A stretch of DNA of 64,000 nucleotides from Chitinophagales bacterium (GCA_040877935.1 JBBDNB010000012.1:85309-149308), one strand, 5' to 3'. Counted from the first letter of the stretch, positions 44,845 through 53,979 are shown. Notes: generated from the letters alone by a model not told the origin. Numbers and translations are program-made.

Positions 44845-44940
44845 TTTCTTTGCGTCCTTGCGACTTGGTGGCTAATTTTTTTTAGCCACAAAGATTCTAA
44901 TCTTTTCTGCCACAAAGGCGCAAAGGCACTAAGGATATGT
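44845..44940. repeat. CAAAG-type intergenic repeat, copy B
   Basis: CTTTGCGTCCTTGCGACTTGG meets TTTAGCCACAAAGATTCTAA; the right half repeats GATTCTAATCTTTTCTGCC found at 44166-44186 in copy A. A further fragment (TCTTAGCGTCTTGGTGGC) is at 45020-45037. Confidence 0.6.
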
Positions 44941-45064
44941 GGGTGATTGATATTTAATTTTTCATCTATTATGATTTCTTAAAACCCATTACAAAGAGCT
45001 GATTCGAATTTCTTTGAGTCTTAGCGTCTTGGTGGCATCCTAATAATAAATGTGGGCTTTGCCC

Positions 45065-45577
45065 TCAGGTCGAAGCCATCTTTTCTTTCAAATCACTGGA
45101 AAAATTGAGGTCGTTTGGCGTTAGTATGATTTTTTTGTCGTCTTTCATGGTGATCAAAATCCGGTTTCCCAATTTGGTGGCATACATATTCACACTGCCG
45201 ATGTCCTTGAAATAAAACTTGCCGTAATAGCCAAAAAGCCCCCCTACACCAAAAGTTCTTATTCCTACTGTTTTCAGGGAGTTCTCAACAAATCGCACCT
45301 CACTTATATCGCTTAATTTGAATTTTTTATTGCCAACTGGGCGCAGCACTTGTAATTCACTATCTGTTATTTTATATGCTTTTGGAGCAAAGAGATAACT
45401 GAAAACGATCACAAGAAATAACAAAACGAAGGCTCCTATCTGTGGATATAAAACAGTAGTGTCGTCAGGAGTTTTAATGAATGAGCTGATACTTTCATAA
45501 CCCATATATATGAAAAACAATATTACCAATCCGGTAATGATTTTTCCTAAAGTATTCAGGCTTGCTTTGTATTCCAT
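45065..45577 (-). CDS. PH-domain membrane protein
   Basis: 170 residues: two N-terminal membrane helices (IITGLVILFFIYMGYESI and FVLLFLVIVFSYLFA), then a bacterial PH-like domain of about 100 residues with AYKITDSELQVLRPVGNKKF, LSDISEVRF and a C-terminal Pro-Asn-Asp. The role is unknown. It follows the aconitase gene by 9 bases and may be co-transcribed. Confidence 0.72.
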   Translation of the reverse strand: MEYKASLNTLGKIITGLVILFFIYMGYESISSFIKTPDDTTVLYPQIGAFVLLFLVIVFSYLFAPKAYKITDSELQVLRPVGNKKFKLSDISEVRFVENSLKTVGIRTFGVGGLFGYYGKFYFKDIGSVNMYATKLGNRILITMKDDKKIILTPNDLNFSSDLKEKMAST

Positions 45578-45586
45578 GATGTTGTT

Positions 45587-47536
45587 TTAATATTTCATGT
45601 AATTGATGATCCCCCCGGCAAGTATAACTTCTGCCTGTCTTTCACTTATGGTGTAAGTTAATTCAATTTTTTTTGATTTGTCTTTTATTTCTGCAATGAT
45701 GTTTTCTCTTTTTTTGATTTTGTTTTTCAGGTCGCTTAGCTGCAGAACATCTCCTTGCTCCAGTGCATCATAATCATCGGGATTGCTGAATTCAAAAGGA
45801 ATCATCCCGAAATTAACCAGGTTCTGCCAGCCGATTCGTGCATAGGATTTGGCAATGGCACATCTTTGTCCCAGGTAGCGGGGTGCAAGGGCTGCATGTT
45901 CCCGGCTCGATCCCTGCGCGTAGTTGTCACCGGCCACTACGGCAAAGCCATCAAAATCCCGCTGGGTTTCAACAGAACGATCGTAAAAGCCGCGATCAAT
46001 CACATAATAGGAATATTTACTGATCTCTGGAATATTGGAACGCAAGGCAAGCACTTCCGCTCCGGCTTTCAGAATTTCATCGGTAGAGATATTGTCGCCC
46101 ATTTTCAATAAAACAGGGATTTCCAATTCATCAGGCAGGGCGTCAAATTCAGGTAGGGTTTTAATGTTTGGCCCCTTGATCAATTTCTGATCACCGCCAT
46201 TGGGCTCCACCAACATTTGTGTATTGATGCTTAGTTTTTCAGGCTCCTTCCATTTTGGATAGGAGATATTGAGTTTGTCCTCCAGCGTCCTCGGGTCGGT
46301 AATTTCACCAGTTAGAGCAGCTGCGGCTGCAGTTTCCGGGCTACAGAGAAAAACTTTGTCATTGTCCGTTCCCGATCTTCCCGGGAAATTTCGGGGCATG
46401 GTCCTAAGGCTGATGCGGTTGCTTGCAGGTGCCTGCCCCATACCTATACAGCCCATACAGCCCGATTGGTGAATGCGCGCACCGGCAGCAATCAAATCGC
46501 TGAGTGCCCCCATTTCGGTAAGGTTTTGCAATACCTGTCGCGTAGAAGGATTGACATCAAGCGATACATCGGCAGCAGTAAATTGGTCTTTTAGTATTTT
46601 GGCCACAATCCAGAAATCGCGCAGGCCGGGATTGGCAGAGGAGCCTACCACAACCTGTGATACGGTTTTTCCACTTACTTCGCTTACGGGCACTACATTT
46701 CCCGGACTGCTGGGCATTGCAATCAGGGGTTGCAATTCTGAGAGATTGATTGCTTCATTATGATCATATTTGGCTCCCTCATCAGCTTTCATTGCTTGCC
46801 AGTCATTTTCGCGCCCTTCCTTTTTAAGAAATTCCCGAGTGATCTCATCGGAGGGAAAAACTGAAGTAGTGGCTCCGAGCTCTGTGCCCATATTGGCAAT
46901 GACGTGCCGGTCCCAGGTGCTAAGTTCTTTCACTCCCGGGCCGTAATATTCCAGGATATAGCTGCGTCCGCTCTTTACATCAAATCTTCTGAGCATTTCA
47001 AGGATCACATCCTTAGCACTGACCCAATCGGGCAATTTTCCAGTGAGTTTTATGCCCATGATCTTTGGCATTTTCACATAATAGGGTTCTCCGGCAGATG
47101 CCATTGCAACATCCAATCCTCCTGTGCCAATGGCCAGCATTCCCAGGCCACCGCCTGCACAGGTATGGCTGTCGGAACCCAGTAGTGTTTTGCCGGGTTT
47201 TCCAAAGCGTTCCATGTGCACAGCATGGCTGATGCCATTGCCCGAACGGCTGAACCAGTAGCCAAATCTTTTAGCTGCCGATTGCAGGAAAATATGATCG
47301 TCCATGTTTTTATAATCAGTCTGCAGGAGATTGTGGTCAACGTATTGTACAGCCACTTCAGCTTTTGTTTTTTTGAGCTTCATGGCCTCCAGCTCCAGCA
47401 TTATAAGTGTTCCAGTGGCATCTTGCTGCAGTACCTGGTCAATTTTTAGAGCGATTTCGCTGCCGGGTTTCATTTCGCCATCCAGCAAGTGATTCTTGAT
47501 CAGCTTTTGGCTGAGGTTGAGGGCTGTTTTAGTCAT
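45587..47536 (-). CDS. aconitate hydratase, Aquifex-type
   Basis: 649 residues from the internal Met (TKTALNLSQKLIKNHLLDGEM); the upstream 10 codons are Lys-rich and non-homologous. [4Fe-4S] ligands are in SDSHTCAGGG and HQSGCMGCIGMG, and the swivel domain carries DNISTDEI and AGDNYAQGSSREHAALAPRYLG. It interconverts citrate and isocitrate through cis-aconitate. It is about 100 residues shorter than the 750-residue enzyme common in Bacteroidota and matches the compact Aquifex-type branch, which is related to isopropylmalate isomerases, so a homoaconitase-like activity is an alternative. Confidence 0.85.
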   Translation of the reverse strand: MTKTALNLSQKLIKNHLLDGEMKPGSEIALKIDQVLQQDATGTLIMLELEAMKLKKTKAEVAVQYVDHNLLQTDYKNMDDHIFLQSAAKRFGYWFSRSGNGISHAVHMERFGKPGKTLLGSDSHTCAGGGLGMLAIGTGGLDVAMASAGEPYYVKMPKIMGIKLTGKLPDWVSAKDVILEMLRRFDVKSGRSYILEYYGPGVKELSTWDRHVIANMGTELGATTSVFPSDEITREFLKKEGRENDWQAMKADEGAKYDHNEAINLSELQPLIAMPSSPGNVVPVSEVSGKTVSQVVVGSSANPGLRDFWIVAKILKDQFTAADVSLDVNPSTRQVLQNLTEMGALSDLIAAGARIHQSGCMGCIGMGQAPASNRISLRTMPRNFPGRSGTDNDKVFLCSPETAAAAALTGEITDPRTLEDKLNISYPKWKEPEKLSINTQMLVEPNGGDQKLIKGPNIKTLPEFDALPDELEIPVLLKMGDNISTDEILKAGAEVLALRSNIPEISKYSYYVIDRGFYDRSVETQRDFDGFAVVAGDNYAQGSSREHAALAPRYLGQRCAIAKSYARIGWQNLVNFGMIPFEFSNPDDYDALEQGDVLQLSDLKNKIKKRENIIAEIKDKSKKIELTYTISERQAEVILAGGIINYMKY

Positions 47537-47645
47537 TTTATGTTTTTTTTTGATTTTTAAAATCAATGCATAAAATAGCTAAATTGTTTGAATCAGGGAA
47601 ATTTGTTTAAGGTACGGGGATATTTTATTTTTTGTAAAGCTTCAG

Positions 47646-48566
47646 TTATACAATCTTCAACCATTCGAGCAGGTCTAAATTTTTGTTTTTCACCTTTACC
47701 ACCAATGTTGGAATTTCTTTGTTGATGCGCAGCAATTTTTCAGTTACACTGCCAAGCAATAAAGCTGTAGTGAAAGTTCGGCCTTTTGCACCAACTATAA
47801 TTAAATCAGCCTTTTTGTCAAGTGCTTTTTGTAAAATCAATTCAGAATGGGATTGATCTTCATCAAAAGTATAAACAGGGGTTATGGGCACTTTTTCTAA
47901 TCCATTTTCTTCAATTACCTTCAGGTATTTCTTTACTGCATTTTCACGCATGATCTGCGCAAATTCTTCTTCTGATTTCCCTGTTTTGTAATACCCTGTA
48001 GGGAGCTGGTATATGTGGTGAAAATAAATTTTAGGCTCAGGGTAAGTTTCTGCTATTGCAACAGCTTCTTTCAGTGCCAATATTGAATTTTTGGAAAAAT
48101 CGCTGGGCACAAAAATATTTTTGAGCTGCAGTGCTGGTGATTCATTTACAAAAAACAGGGAACAATTGATCTTTCTGGAAATATTATCGGGCAATACTCC
48201 GCTGCCTGTGAGTTTACGTTTTCTGCCCAGCAACAATAGGTCAATGTTTTTGATCTGGCTCCAGTGCAGGATTTCCTTTAGCGGAGAGCCTTCAATTACC
48301 TTGTATTCAACATCAAAATTTTTGACATCGGGAAAATGTGTGGCGACCATTTCTTTCATGTCGTGTTCCAGTTTCTCATCGCGAGGCTCTGCCAGTTCGG
48401 GAAATTTTTCCTTTAATTCTGATTCTACGCTCAGGTGCTTTGATACATGTATGAAATAGATTTTTTCAGGCTTGTGCTGTTTGCACAAAAATGACAGGTA
48501 ATCTACCAGCATATTGTCCATCGCGGTAAAGTCGAGGCAGAGCATTATTCTTTTGAAATCTTTCAT
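47646..48566 (-). CDS. tandem universal stress protein
   Basis: 306 residues made of two UspA domains (about 1-140 and 145-290). Each opens with a beta-strand (RIMLCLDFTAMDN; NIFVPSDFSKNS). The second ends with the ATP-binding GAKGRTFTTALLLGSVTEKLL. The first lacks a clean G-x2-G-x9-GS motif and is probably non-binding. A stress-associated cytoplasmic protein. Confidence 0.85.
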   Translation of the reverse strand: MKDFKRIMLCLDFTAMDNMLVDYLSFLCKQHKPEKIYFIHVSKHLSVESELKEKFPELAEPRDEKLEHDMKEMVATHFPDVKNFDVEYKVIEGSPLKEILHWSQIKNIDLLLLGRKRKLTGSGVLPDNISRKINCSLFFVNESPALQLKNIFVPSDFSKNSILALKEAVAIAETYPEPKIYFHHIYQLPTGYYKTGKSEEEFAQIMRENAVKKYLKVIEENGLEKVPITPVYTFDEDQSHSELILQKALDKKADLIIVGAKGRTFTTALLLGSVTEKLLRINKEIPTLVVKVKNKNLDLLEWLKIV

Positions 48567-48640
48567 AGTCTTGTTATTGATCGCATTTTGACTGCGCTAA
48601 GATATGCATTTCCGAGTTTTGCGCTGCAATTGGAATGGGG

Positions 48641-48729
48641 GATTTTGGAAAAGCGACCAGCGGAAGCTATTTCCTAAGTCCATTTGCAACACTTTGCTTC
48701 TGCACCAAAAGATAGAGCGGAACAGCCCG
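48641..48729 (+). repeat. dispersed ~87-bp repeat, copy 2
   Basis: Second copy of the repeat at 9998-10084, same orientation, with the same landmarks (GCGACCAGCGGAAGCT, GTCCATTTGCAACACTTTGC, CAAAAGATAGAGCGGA). It lies between the UspA gene and the GMC gene, next to a simple repeat. Confidence 0.7.
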
Positions 48730-48754
48730 ACCCGAAGGGGCACGCCCAAACAAT

Positions 48755-48793
48755 AAACAAACAAACAAACAAACAAACAAACAAACAAACAAA
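48755..48793. repeat. (AAAC)9 tetranucleotide repeat
   Basis: Nine perfect AAAC units plus a partial one. On the minus strand it reads (GTTT)n, i.e. a ladder of TTTG half-boxes. It lies 22 bases beyond the stop of the minus-strand GMC gene and about 190 bases upstream of the UspA start, in which direction it could in principle vary promoter spacing. A 70-codon frame across it is only repeat translation. Confidence 0.8.
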
Positions 48794-48806
48794 ACAATGT
48801 ATGCGA

Positions 48807-48826
48807 CAAGGGAATTAATCCCCTTG
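48807..48826. repeat. REP-like palindrome P0 at the GMC stop codon
   Basis: CAAGGGAATTAATCCCCTTG, a 20-base palindrome with one mismatched pair, belonging to the same family as the palindromes at 61130, 61217, 61611, 63352 and 63427. It spans the end of the GMC gene and supplies its last Gly-Asp codons and TAA stop. Confidence 0.7.
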
Positions 48827-50443
48827 TTGTTGTCCCTGTTGTTCCTGCTGCTGCATCAATTGATCCAGTGATTTCTGGGTGTTTCCAGGTTTTTCAGGAA
48901 TCTGGGACATGGCGTATTCGCTAAGTGCCGTAATAGTAAGGCTTGGATTCACACCGAGATTCCCCTGAATGACAGAGCCGTCCAGCACATGCATATTGGG
49001 GTAGCCGTGTACTTCAAAATTTTCATTGATTACGCTTTCTTCTTTTGATTTCCCCATAGGGCAGCCGCCCAGGATATGCGCTGTTGTGGACATATTGAAC
49101 ATGATTTCGGTGAGGGCATTCATGGGCACGCCATTTACTTTTTTGGCATAGCGTTTCATCACCTCCTGTCCTTGTGGGATAAAAGCGGGAACCTTACCTT
49201 GCCCGCGGTTGGATATTTTCATGCCGCTGCCAAACAAACCTTTTTTCCAGATCATTTTCATGGAATTGTCAAGCGATTGCATTACCAGGAAAATAATGCC
49301 GGTGCGCGGTTGGTTAAAGGTAAAAAAAGCTCTCAGGGTTTGCATGGGGTGTGCTATAATATTGCCTATCATTTTGCTCGTGCGAACGAGCGGATTGCCT
49401 TCGCCAGCTGCAATTGTTGACAGCCGAGAAAGTGCTCCACTGTGGTCGGGGAATTTTACGATTTCCACATGGGTATCGTTATCCGGGTTGAATACAGTGG
49501 AAATGGCCACGCCATTGTTGAGTTTTCTGTCTCCGCCCATTACACCGCAAAGCGATTCGGAATTGGTCCTTAATTGCGCGCCCAAAGTATCGGATATCCC
49601 GGGCATGGTTTTGAGTTCGTATTTTTGCTTCAGGAGCAATTGCATGGTGCCGAGCACTCCACCACTTACAATCAATCCTTTGGATTTATAGACTTTTTTG
49701 TTGCGCCCGAACCAGCTTGTACTGCTTTGTGTGTGAATGTGGTAGATTCCGTCTTTGTATTCTATTTTTGTGACCAGTGTTTCAGCATGGACTTCTGCCC
49801 CAAATTTTTCTGCAAAATACAGGTAGTTTTTGTCCAGTGTGTTTTTGGCACCATAGCGACAACCGACCATACATCCTGCACATTCCACGCAGCCTTTTCG
49901 CTGAGGTCCCAGTCCTTTGAAATAGGGATCCTTCCATTTTTTTGTATCCCCGTAATATACACCCACATTTACTTTGGCAAAGGTATCGCCACGCCCCATG
50001 TCATTTGCTACTTCTTTCAGTAAACGATCTTCCTCGTAGAACTTAGGGTAGGGGATGGTGCCCAGCATTTTCTTCGCCAGATCATAAAAGGGAGCGAGCG
50101 TATTTTTCCAGTCTTTAAGATGTCCCCAGGAAGGATTGTTGAAAAATGCATCGGGAGGAACCATATGGGTATTGGCATAAACCAAGCTACCACCTCCAAC
50201 ACCCACACCGCTGAGCACAAATACATTTTTGAAAAAGGTGAGTTTTTGAAAACCGAAGAATTTTATGATCGGTACCCACAGGTATTTTTTCAGGTTCCAG
50301 TTGCTTTTGGGGAAATCTTCAGTTCTGTATCTTTTCCCTTTTTCCAGCACTGCTACATTGTAGCCCTTTTCGCTCAGGCGCATGGCAGAAACACTGCCGC
50401 CAAACCCACTGCCGATTACTGTATAGTCCCTAATCTTTTCCAT
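48815..50443 (-). CDS. GMC-family FAD oxidoreductase (cholesterol-oxidase-like) with Cys cluster
   Basis: 542 residues: FAD motif VIGSGFGGSVSAMRLSEKG at residue 10 with VLEKGKRY, and the C-terminal GMC segment with HILGGCPMGKS (active-site His) and VNPSLTITALSEYAM. Residues about 190-205 read KGCVECAGCMVGCRYGAKN, four Cys spaced C-x2-C-x2-C-x3-C, which could bind an Fe-S centre as in related long-chain oxidoreductases. The tail is Gln-rich (LMQQQEQQGQQQGD) and ends inside a palindromic repeat that provides the stop codon. Probably oxidises a sterol-like or other alcohol; substrate unknown. Confidence 0.87.
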   Translation of the reverse strand: MEKIRDYTVIGSGFGGSVSAMRLSEKGYNVAVLEKGKRYRTEDFPKSNWNLKKYLWVPIIKFFGFQKLTFFKNVFVLSGVGVGGGSLVYANTHMVPPDAFFNNPSWGHLKDWKNTLAPFYDLAKKMLGTIPYPKFYEEDRLLKEVANDMGRGDTFAKVNVGVYYGDTKKWKDPYFKGLGPQRKGCVECAGCMVGCRYGAKNTLDKNYLYFAEKFGAEVHAETLVTKIEYKDGIYHIHTQSSTSWFGRNKKVYKSKGLIVSGGVLGTMQLLLKQKYELKTMPGISDTLGAQLRTNSESLCGVMGGDRKLNNGVAISTVFNPDNDTHVEIVKFPDHSGALSRLSTIAAGEGNPLVRTSKMIGNIIAHPMQTLRAFFTFNQPRTGIIFLVMQSLDNSMKMIWKKGLFGSGMKISNRGQGKVPAFIPQGQEVMKRYAKKVNGVPMNALTEIMFNMSTTAHILGGCPMGKSKEESVINENFEVHGYPNMHVLDGSVIQGNLGVNPSLTITALSEYAMSQIPEKPGNTQKSLDQLMQQQEQQGQQQGD

Positions 50444-50578
50444 AGCTACTCGCTTACAATTTACTCTTTTTAGCTGAACTAAAATTTGATAAAAAGTTTA
50501 AAAATTGGGGTTATTTGTTTTTTACAAAAATTAGCATTAATTTATACACAGATTTTATGCTAATGCAACTATTTATCT

Positions 50579-50586
50579 TAATTTTG
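50579..50586 (+). promoter_or_regulatory. promoter of the 30-residue membrane peptide gene
   Basis: TAATTTTG is a perfect -7 box; 19 bases upstream stands TATG (50556-50559), one base off TTTG. The predicted leader is about 48 nt. This occupies part of the 50444-51004 gap between GMC and mnmA. Confidence 0.5.
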
Positions 50587-50640
50587 CATCACATTAATAC
50601 ATCTCTTTTTTAACCAAAAAAATTCACAGAAGTGAAAATT

Positions 50641-50733
50641 ATGTACAAGTTTTTTATTGCCCTGACTACCTATACTTTATCTCTTGCTTTATTTGTTGTA
50701 ATGCTATTTTTTCCAGCTAAAAAGGGCAATTAA
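50641..50733 (+). CDS. predicted 30-residue single-helix membrane peptide
   Basis: ATG 50641 to TAA 50733 encodes MYKFFIALTTYTLSLALFV... ending VMLFFPAKKGN: one uninterrupted hydrophobic helix of about 20 residues with a basic tail (AKKGN), as in many bacterial membrane microproteins. It has its own promoter (50579-50586). I have no family match; a leader-peptide role for something downstream seems unlikely, because mnmA has a separate promoter at 50965. Confidence 0.45.
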   Translation: MYKFFIALTTYTLSLALFVVMLFFPAKKGN

Positions 50734-50964
50734 TAAAAGAAATAAATCTTCCACACGTGCATGTATTTCTTTCAAAACTACTGCTCACGGCCAATTTTTG
50801 CGCCATAGTATCCAAAGCAACAATGCAAAAATTAAGCCGCTACAAATTTGATTCTTAAATTTTATTTATCCAACTGTTCTCTAATCAAACTTTTACCTCA
50901 GGAATTTGAAATTTCGATTTCTACTGCGATTCTCTGAATCTTTAGTTTTGAGAAACCATATCCT

Positions 50965-50972
50965 TACTTTTG
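50965..50972 (+). promoter_or_regulatory. -7 promoter box of mnmA
   Basis: TACTTTTG is a perfect TAnnTTTG box, 32 bases before the ATG at 51005. The -33 box is not clear. Confidence 0.45.
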
Positions 50973-51004
50973 CAGTTAGAAACTGCTAAAGTTAGAAATC
51001 TGTA

Positions 51005-52108
51005 ATGCGCAAAAAAGGAAAAGTATTGGTAGCAATGAGCGGTGGTATTGACAGTACCGTAACTGCCGTAATGCTGCACAATGAAGGTTATGATGTAATT
51101 GGTATTACAATGAAAACTTGGGATTATGCCACTTCTGGCGGCTCGAAAAAAGAAACCGGTTGCTGCTCGCTTGATTCCATTAATGATGCCCGGCAAGTAG
51201 CTGTTGAAGTAGGGTTTCCACATTATATTATTGATATCCGTAACGAGTTTGGCGATTATGTAATCGACAATTTTGTGGATGAATATTTGGCAGGAAGAAC
51301 GCCCAATCCTTGTGTGCTGTGCAATACGCATATCAAATGGGAGGCATTGCTCAAACGTGCCGATGCTATGGGCTGTGATTATATTGCAACAGGGCACTAT
51401 GCCAAATTGCGCGAGAAAAATGGCCGCCACATCGTTTCAAAGGCCAAAGATTTAAGCAAAGACCAGTCTTATGTTTTGTGGGGCGTGAGCCAAAAATGCC
51501 TGGCCCGTACGCTTTTCCCGCTGGGCGATTATCTAAAAGACGATATCCGTAAAATGTGTTTTGACTGGGGCTACGATTCCCTGGCCAAAAAAGCCGAAAG
51601 CTATGAAATCTGTTTTGTGCCCGATAATGATTACCGCGGCTTTTTGAAAAGGCGTGTGCCTGAACTGCAGGATGAAGTGGAAGGCGGAAAATTTGTAAAT
51701 AGCGAAGGCGACATTATCGGAGAACACGAAGGCTATCCCTTTTATACCATTGGACAACGCAAAGGGCTAGGACTGGCATTTGGTGAACCGATGTACGTTA
51801 CGGAAATACAGCCCGATACCAATACTGTTGTTCTGGGTACGCGTGATGAGCTGAAGAAGAGCAATATGTATGTGGGCGGCTTGAATATGATCAAATACGA
51901 TAGTATTCCCGATGGATTTGAGGCTTTGGTAAAAATCCGCTACAAAAACGATGGCACGATGGCCGATCTATACAATACGGCTGATGGTAAAATCAAAGTA
52001 GAATTCCGCTCGGCAGTAGATGCTATTGCCCCCGGTCAATCCGCAGTGTTCTATGAAGGCGATGATGTGGTTGGTGGTGGTATTATCCAGGCCAGGTTTG
52101 ATGGGTGA
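51005..52108 (+). CDS. mnmA: tRNA-specific 2-thiouridylase
   Basis: 367 residues with the PP-loop AMSGGIDSTVTAVML near the start, the first catalytic Cys in TPNPCVLCNTHIKW, GHYAKLRE, DQSYVLWGV, and the second catalytic Cys in ESYEICFVPDNDYRGF. It adenylates U34 and inserts sulphur to give 2-thiouridine in Lys, Glu and Gln tRNAs. Length and domain order (PP-loop, central, C-terminal beta-barrel) are standard. Single gene. Confidence 0.95.
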   Translation: MRKKGKVLVAMSGGIDSTVTAVMLHNEGYDVIGITMKTWDYATSGGSKKETGCCSLDSINDARQVAVEVGFPHYIIDIRNEFGDYVIDNFVDEYLAGRTPNPCVLCNTHIKWEALLKRADAMGCDYIATGHYAKLREKNGRHIVSKAKDLSKDQSYVLWGVSQKCLARTLFPLGDYLKDDIRKMCFDWGYDSLAKKAESYEICFVPDNDYRGFLKRRVPELQDEVEGGKFVNSEGDIIGEHEGYPFYTIGQRKGLGLAFGEPMYVTEIQPDTNTVVLGTRDELKKSNMYVGGLNMIKYDSIPDGFEALVKIRYKNDGTMADLYNTADGKIKVEFRSAVDAIAPGQSAVFYEGDDVVGGGIIQARFDG

Positions 52109-52124
52109 TTTATTGACCACAAAT

Positions 52125-52310
52125 ATGCAAAGACTCTAAACTATTCCGCCACAAAGCCCCAAAGGTACTAAGTATATATGATATCTATTTTATTTTTAGG
52201 CTTTTTAGTTACAGAGAATCAATGTAATCTTATTGCAAGTAAGAGGTTCACTTTTCTTTGTGCCTTGGTGGCTAATTTTTTTACTACAAAGCAAAGGGCA
52301 CAAATAGACT
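52125..52310. repeat. CAAAG-type intergenic repeat, copy C (gap 52109-52404)
   Basis: Aligns with copy A at 44160-44386: CCGCCACAAAGCCCCAAAG, then ATATGATATCTA, GAATCAATGTAA, TTATTGCAAG and TTTTCTTTGTGCCTTGGTGGC in the same order. It fills the gap after mnmA. Confidence 0.6.
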
Positions 52311-52404
52311 TAGAAAATTTTCTTTCTTTGGATTTATAGCAGTAAATGGCTTTTTAATTTTCACAATTAAATTGTATATTGCTTACCTGTAAATTAAAGA
52401 TGGT

Positions 52405-53337
52405 ATGCATAGGCTTATAGTTGTATGTTTTCTGCTTTTTCAACCAGTATTTTGGTCCTGTAATAATGTCCCAAAGGCAAATAAACAAAGTGTCAATGCT
52501 TTAATCGGAGATATTTCTTTTATAGAAAAATTTGATGCAAAACCACATAAAGATACTGATGAAAACACCCGTATCCATACCCACTTAAAATATGTGGAAA
52601 GCCTACTTAGAGCCAAGGATGTTTCTCATTCATCGCCTGATTTAAAATCTAAAAGAGCTGAGATGCTCAACCTGCTTCGTGAGTACAGACTTGCTGGAAT
52701 CTTCCCGAAAAATTATGATTATCCTGGTGAGCGCAGACCTTGTTTTATTGATAAACACGGAAGGATTTGTGCGGTTGGATATATGATAGAACAAAGTCTT
52801 GGAAGGGAAGTGGTAGAGTCAATAAACGAGAAGTACAAATACGAAGAAATATTGGCTATGAGCGATACTGATGTAGATGAATGGATTAGATCCAGTGGAT
52901 TGACCAAAGAGGAATGTGCAATGATTCAGCCAAAGTATGGATATCCAAGTGAAGTTACAATCACATTTTATGGTTTATTCTCAGCCCTTTCTACTGGAGG
53001 CAACCTTACTCTAAGTACCGTAAATACAATTCAGGCAGTAAGAGGTGTAGATCATAGGAGGCATTCCATAACAGGATTGGCAACAGGTGCTTGGCAAATC
53101 GCCATAGGGGCATTGGTGTATTCAAAGATGACCACTATCGACCATCCTAATACTAAACCCATGAAAAATATTTCCTTGGCAAATATAGGCTTTGGATCTC
53201 TTGCAATTGCAATGGGCTCCTGGAACCTGATCGCCAACCGTTCTCTTAAGGGCAAAGACATGAGTTTCAATATTTATGGTTACCCAACCATTGATCAGCA
53301 ATTTGCTTTTGGGGTGAATTTTTCAAGGACTTTTTAG
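52405..53337 (+). CDS. hypothetical lipoprotein/membrane protein
   Basis: 310 residues; lipoprotein-type signal (LIVVCFLLFQPVFWSC). Residues about 45-185 form a helical, conserved-looking domain (THLKYVESLLRAKD, RAEMLNLLREYRLAG, RRPCFIDKHGRICAVGYMIEQ, LTKEECAMIQPKYG); PCFIDxxGxxCAVGY with two Cys is a recurring Bacteroidota motif of unknown function. The C-terminal third (about 200-300) has weak membrane-spanning stretches. No partner gene. Confidence 0.6.
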   Translation: MHRLIVVCFLLFQPVFWSCNNVPKANKQSVNALIGDISFIEKFDAKPHKDTDENTRIHTHLKYVESLLRAKDVSHSSPDLKSKRAEMLNLLREYRLAGIFPKNYDYPGERRPCFIDKHGRICAVGYMIEQSLGREVVESINEKYKYEEILAMSDTDVDEWIRSSGLTKEECAMIQPKYGYPSEVTITFYGLFSALSTGGNLTLSTVNTIQAVRGVDHRRHSITGLATGAWQIAIGALVYSKMTTIDHPNTKPMKNISLANIGFGSLAIAMGSWNLIANRSLKGKDMSFNIYGYPTIDQQFAFGVNFSRTF

Positions 53338-53374
53338 AGTGAAATTTTTTGATCAATGCTCAGTTTTTATATGC

Positions 53375-53878
53375 TTATTGAATAACGCATTCGTATATCC
53401 CACAACTTGACCTGTTGTTTTTTCCTTCAAATTCTTTTATAATTCCAGCGGCTGTAAAACCTGATTTTAACCAAAACTTTTCAACCGATTTGTTTTCTTC
53501 AATAATGGCGGCCCTAAGCTTTTTATAGCCGAGAAAACTTGCGATATCCTTTAGCTCATTTATCAATAATGTGCCAAAACCTTTAGCTCTATATGTTTTT
53601 ACAATCAACAAAAGACCAATGTGCATTGTGGATTGATTGGGGTAATCCAGGATCAAATCGAAAAAACCAATGATTTGATCTTTGTAGTAAATGCCCAAAA
53701 CTATTTTTTGAAATTCTTGAGTTCCAGGTGGTTTTTCTTTGAGTATTGCCTCGGCCATATTTAAATCGGGCATCACTCCATCTGCTTTGATTACATAATC
53801 TTCAGCATTTTGCAGTACATAAAGCAGTTCTTCAACATCATATAAGGGCTTAATTTGTATGTTTTGAAAAATTTTCAT
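53375..53878 (-). CDS. GNAT-family N-acetyltransferase
   Basis: 167 residues. The acetyl-CoA site LLIVKTYRAKGFGTLLINEL (RxxGxG) is at about residue 95, followed by KLRAAIIEENKSVEKFWLKSGF, the usual C-terminal strand-helix. The substrate cannot be inferred. Divergent from the 53980 lipoprotein gene. Confidence 0.85.
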   Translation of the reverse strand: MKIFQNIQIKPLYDVEELLYVLQNAEDYVIKADGVMPDLNMAEAILKEKPPGTQEFQKIVLGIYYKDQIIGFFDLILDYPNQSTMHIGLLLIVKTYRAKGFGTLLINELKDIASFLGYKKLRAAIIEENKSVEKFWLKSGFTAAGIIKEFEGKNNRSSCGIYECVIQ

Positions 53879-53979
53879 TTTATAGCCTTATGCAGTTTCA
53901 AAATTCATAACCATTTTGCTAAAGTATAATTACAATTTTGATTCTATCCATTACCCGTATATTTCTTATTTTTAGCCTT

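Noticed and set aside
48597..48809. 70-codon minus-strand frame with repeated CLFV
   Set aside because: It is translation of the (AAAC)n tract and the dispersed repeat, without signs of coding.
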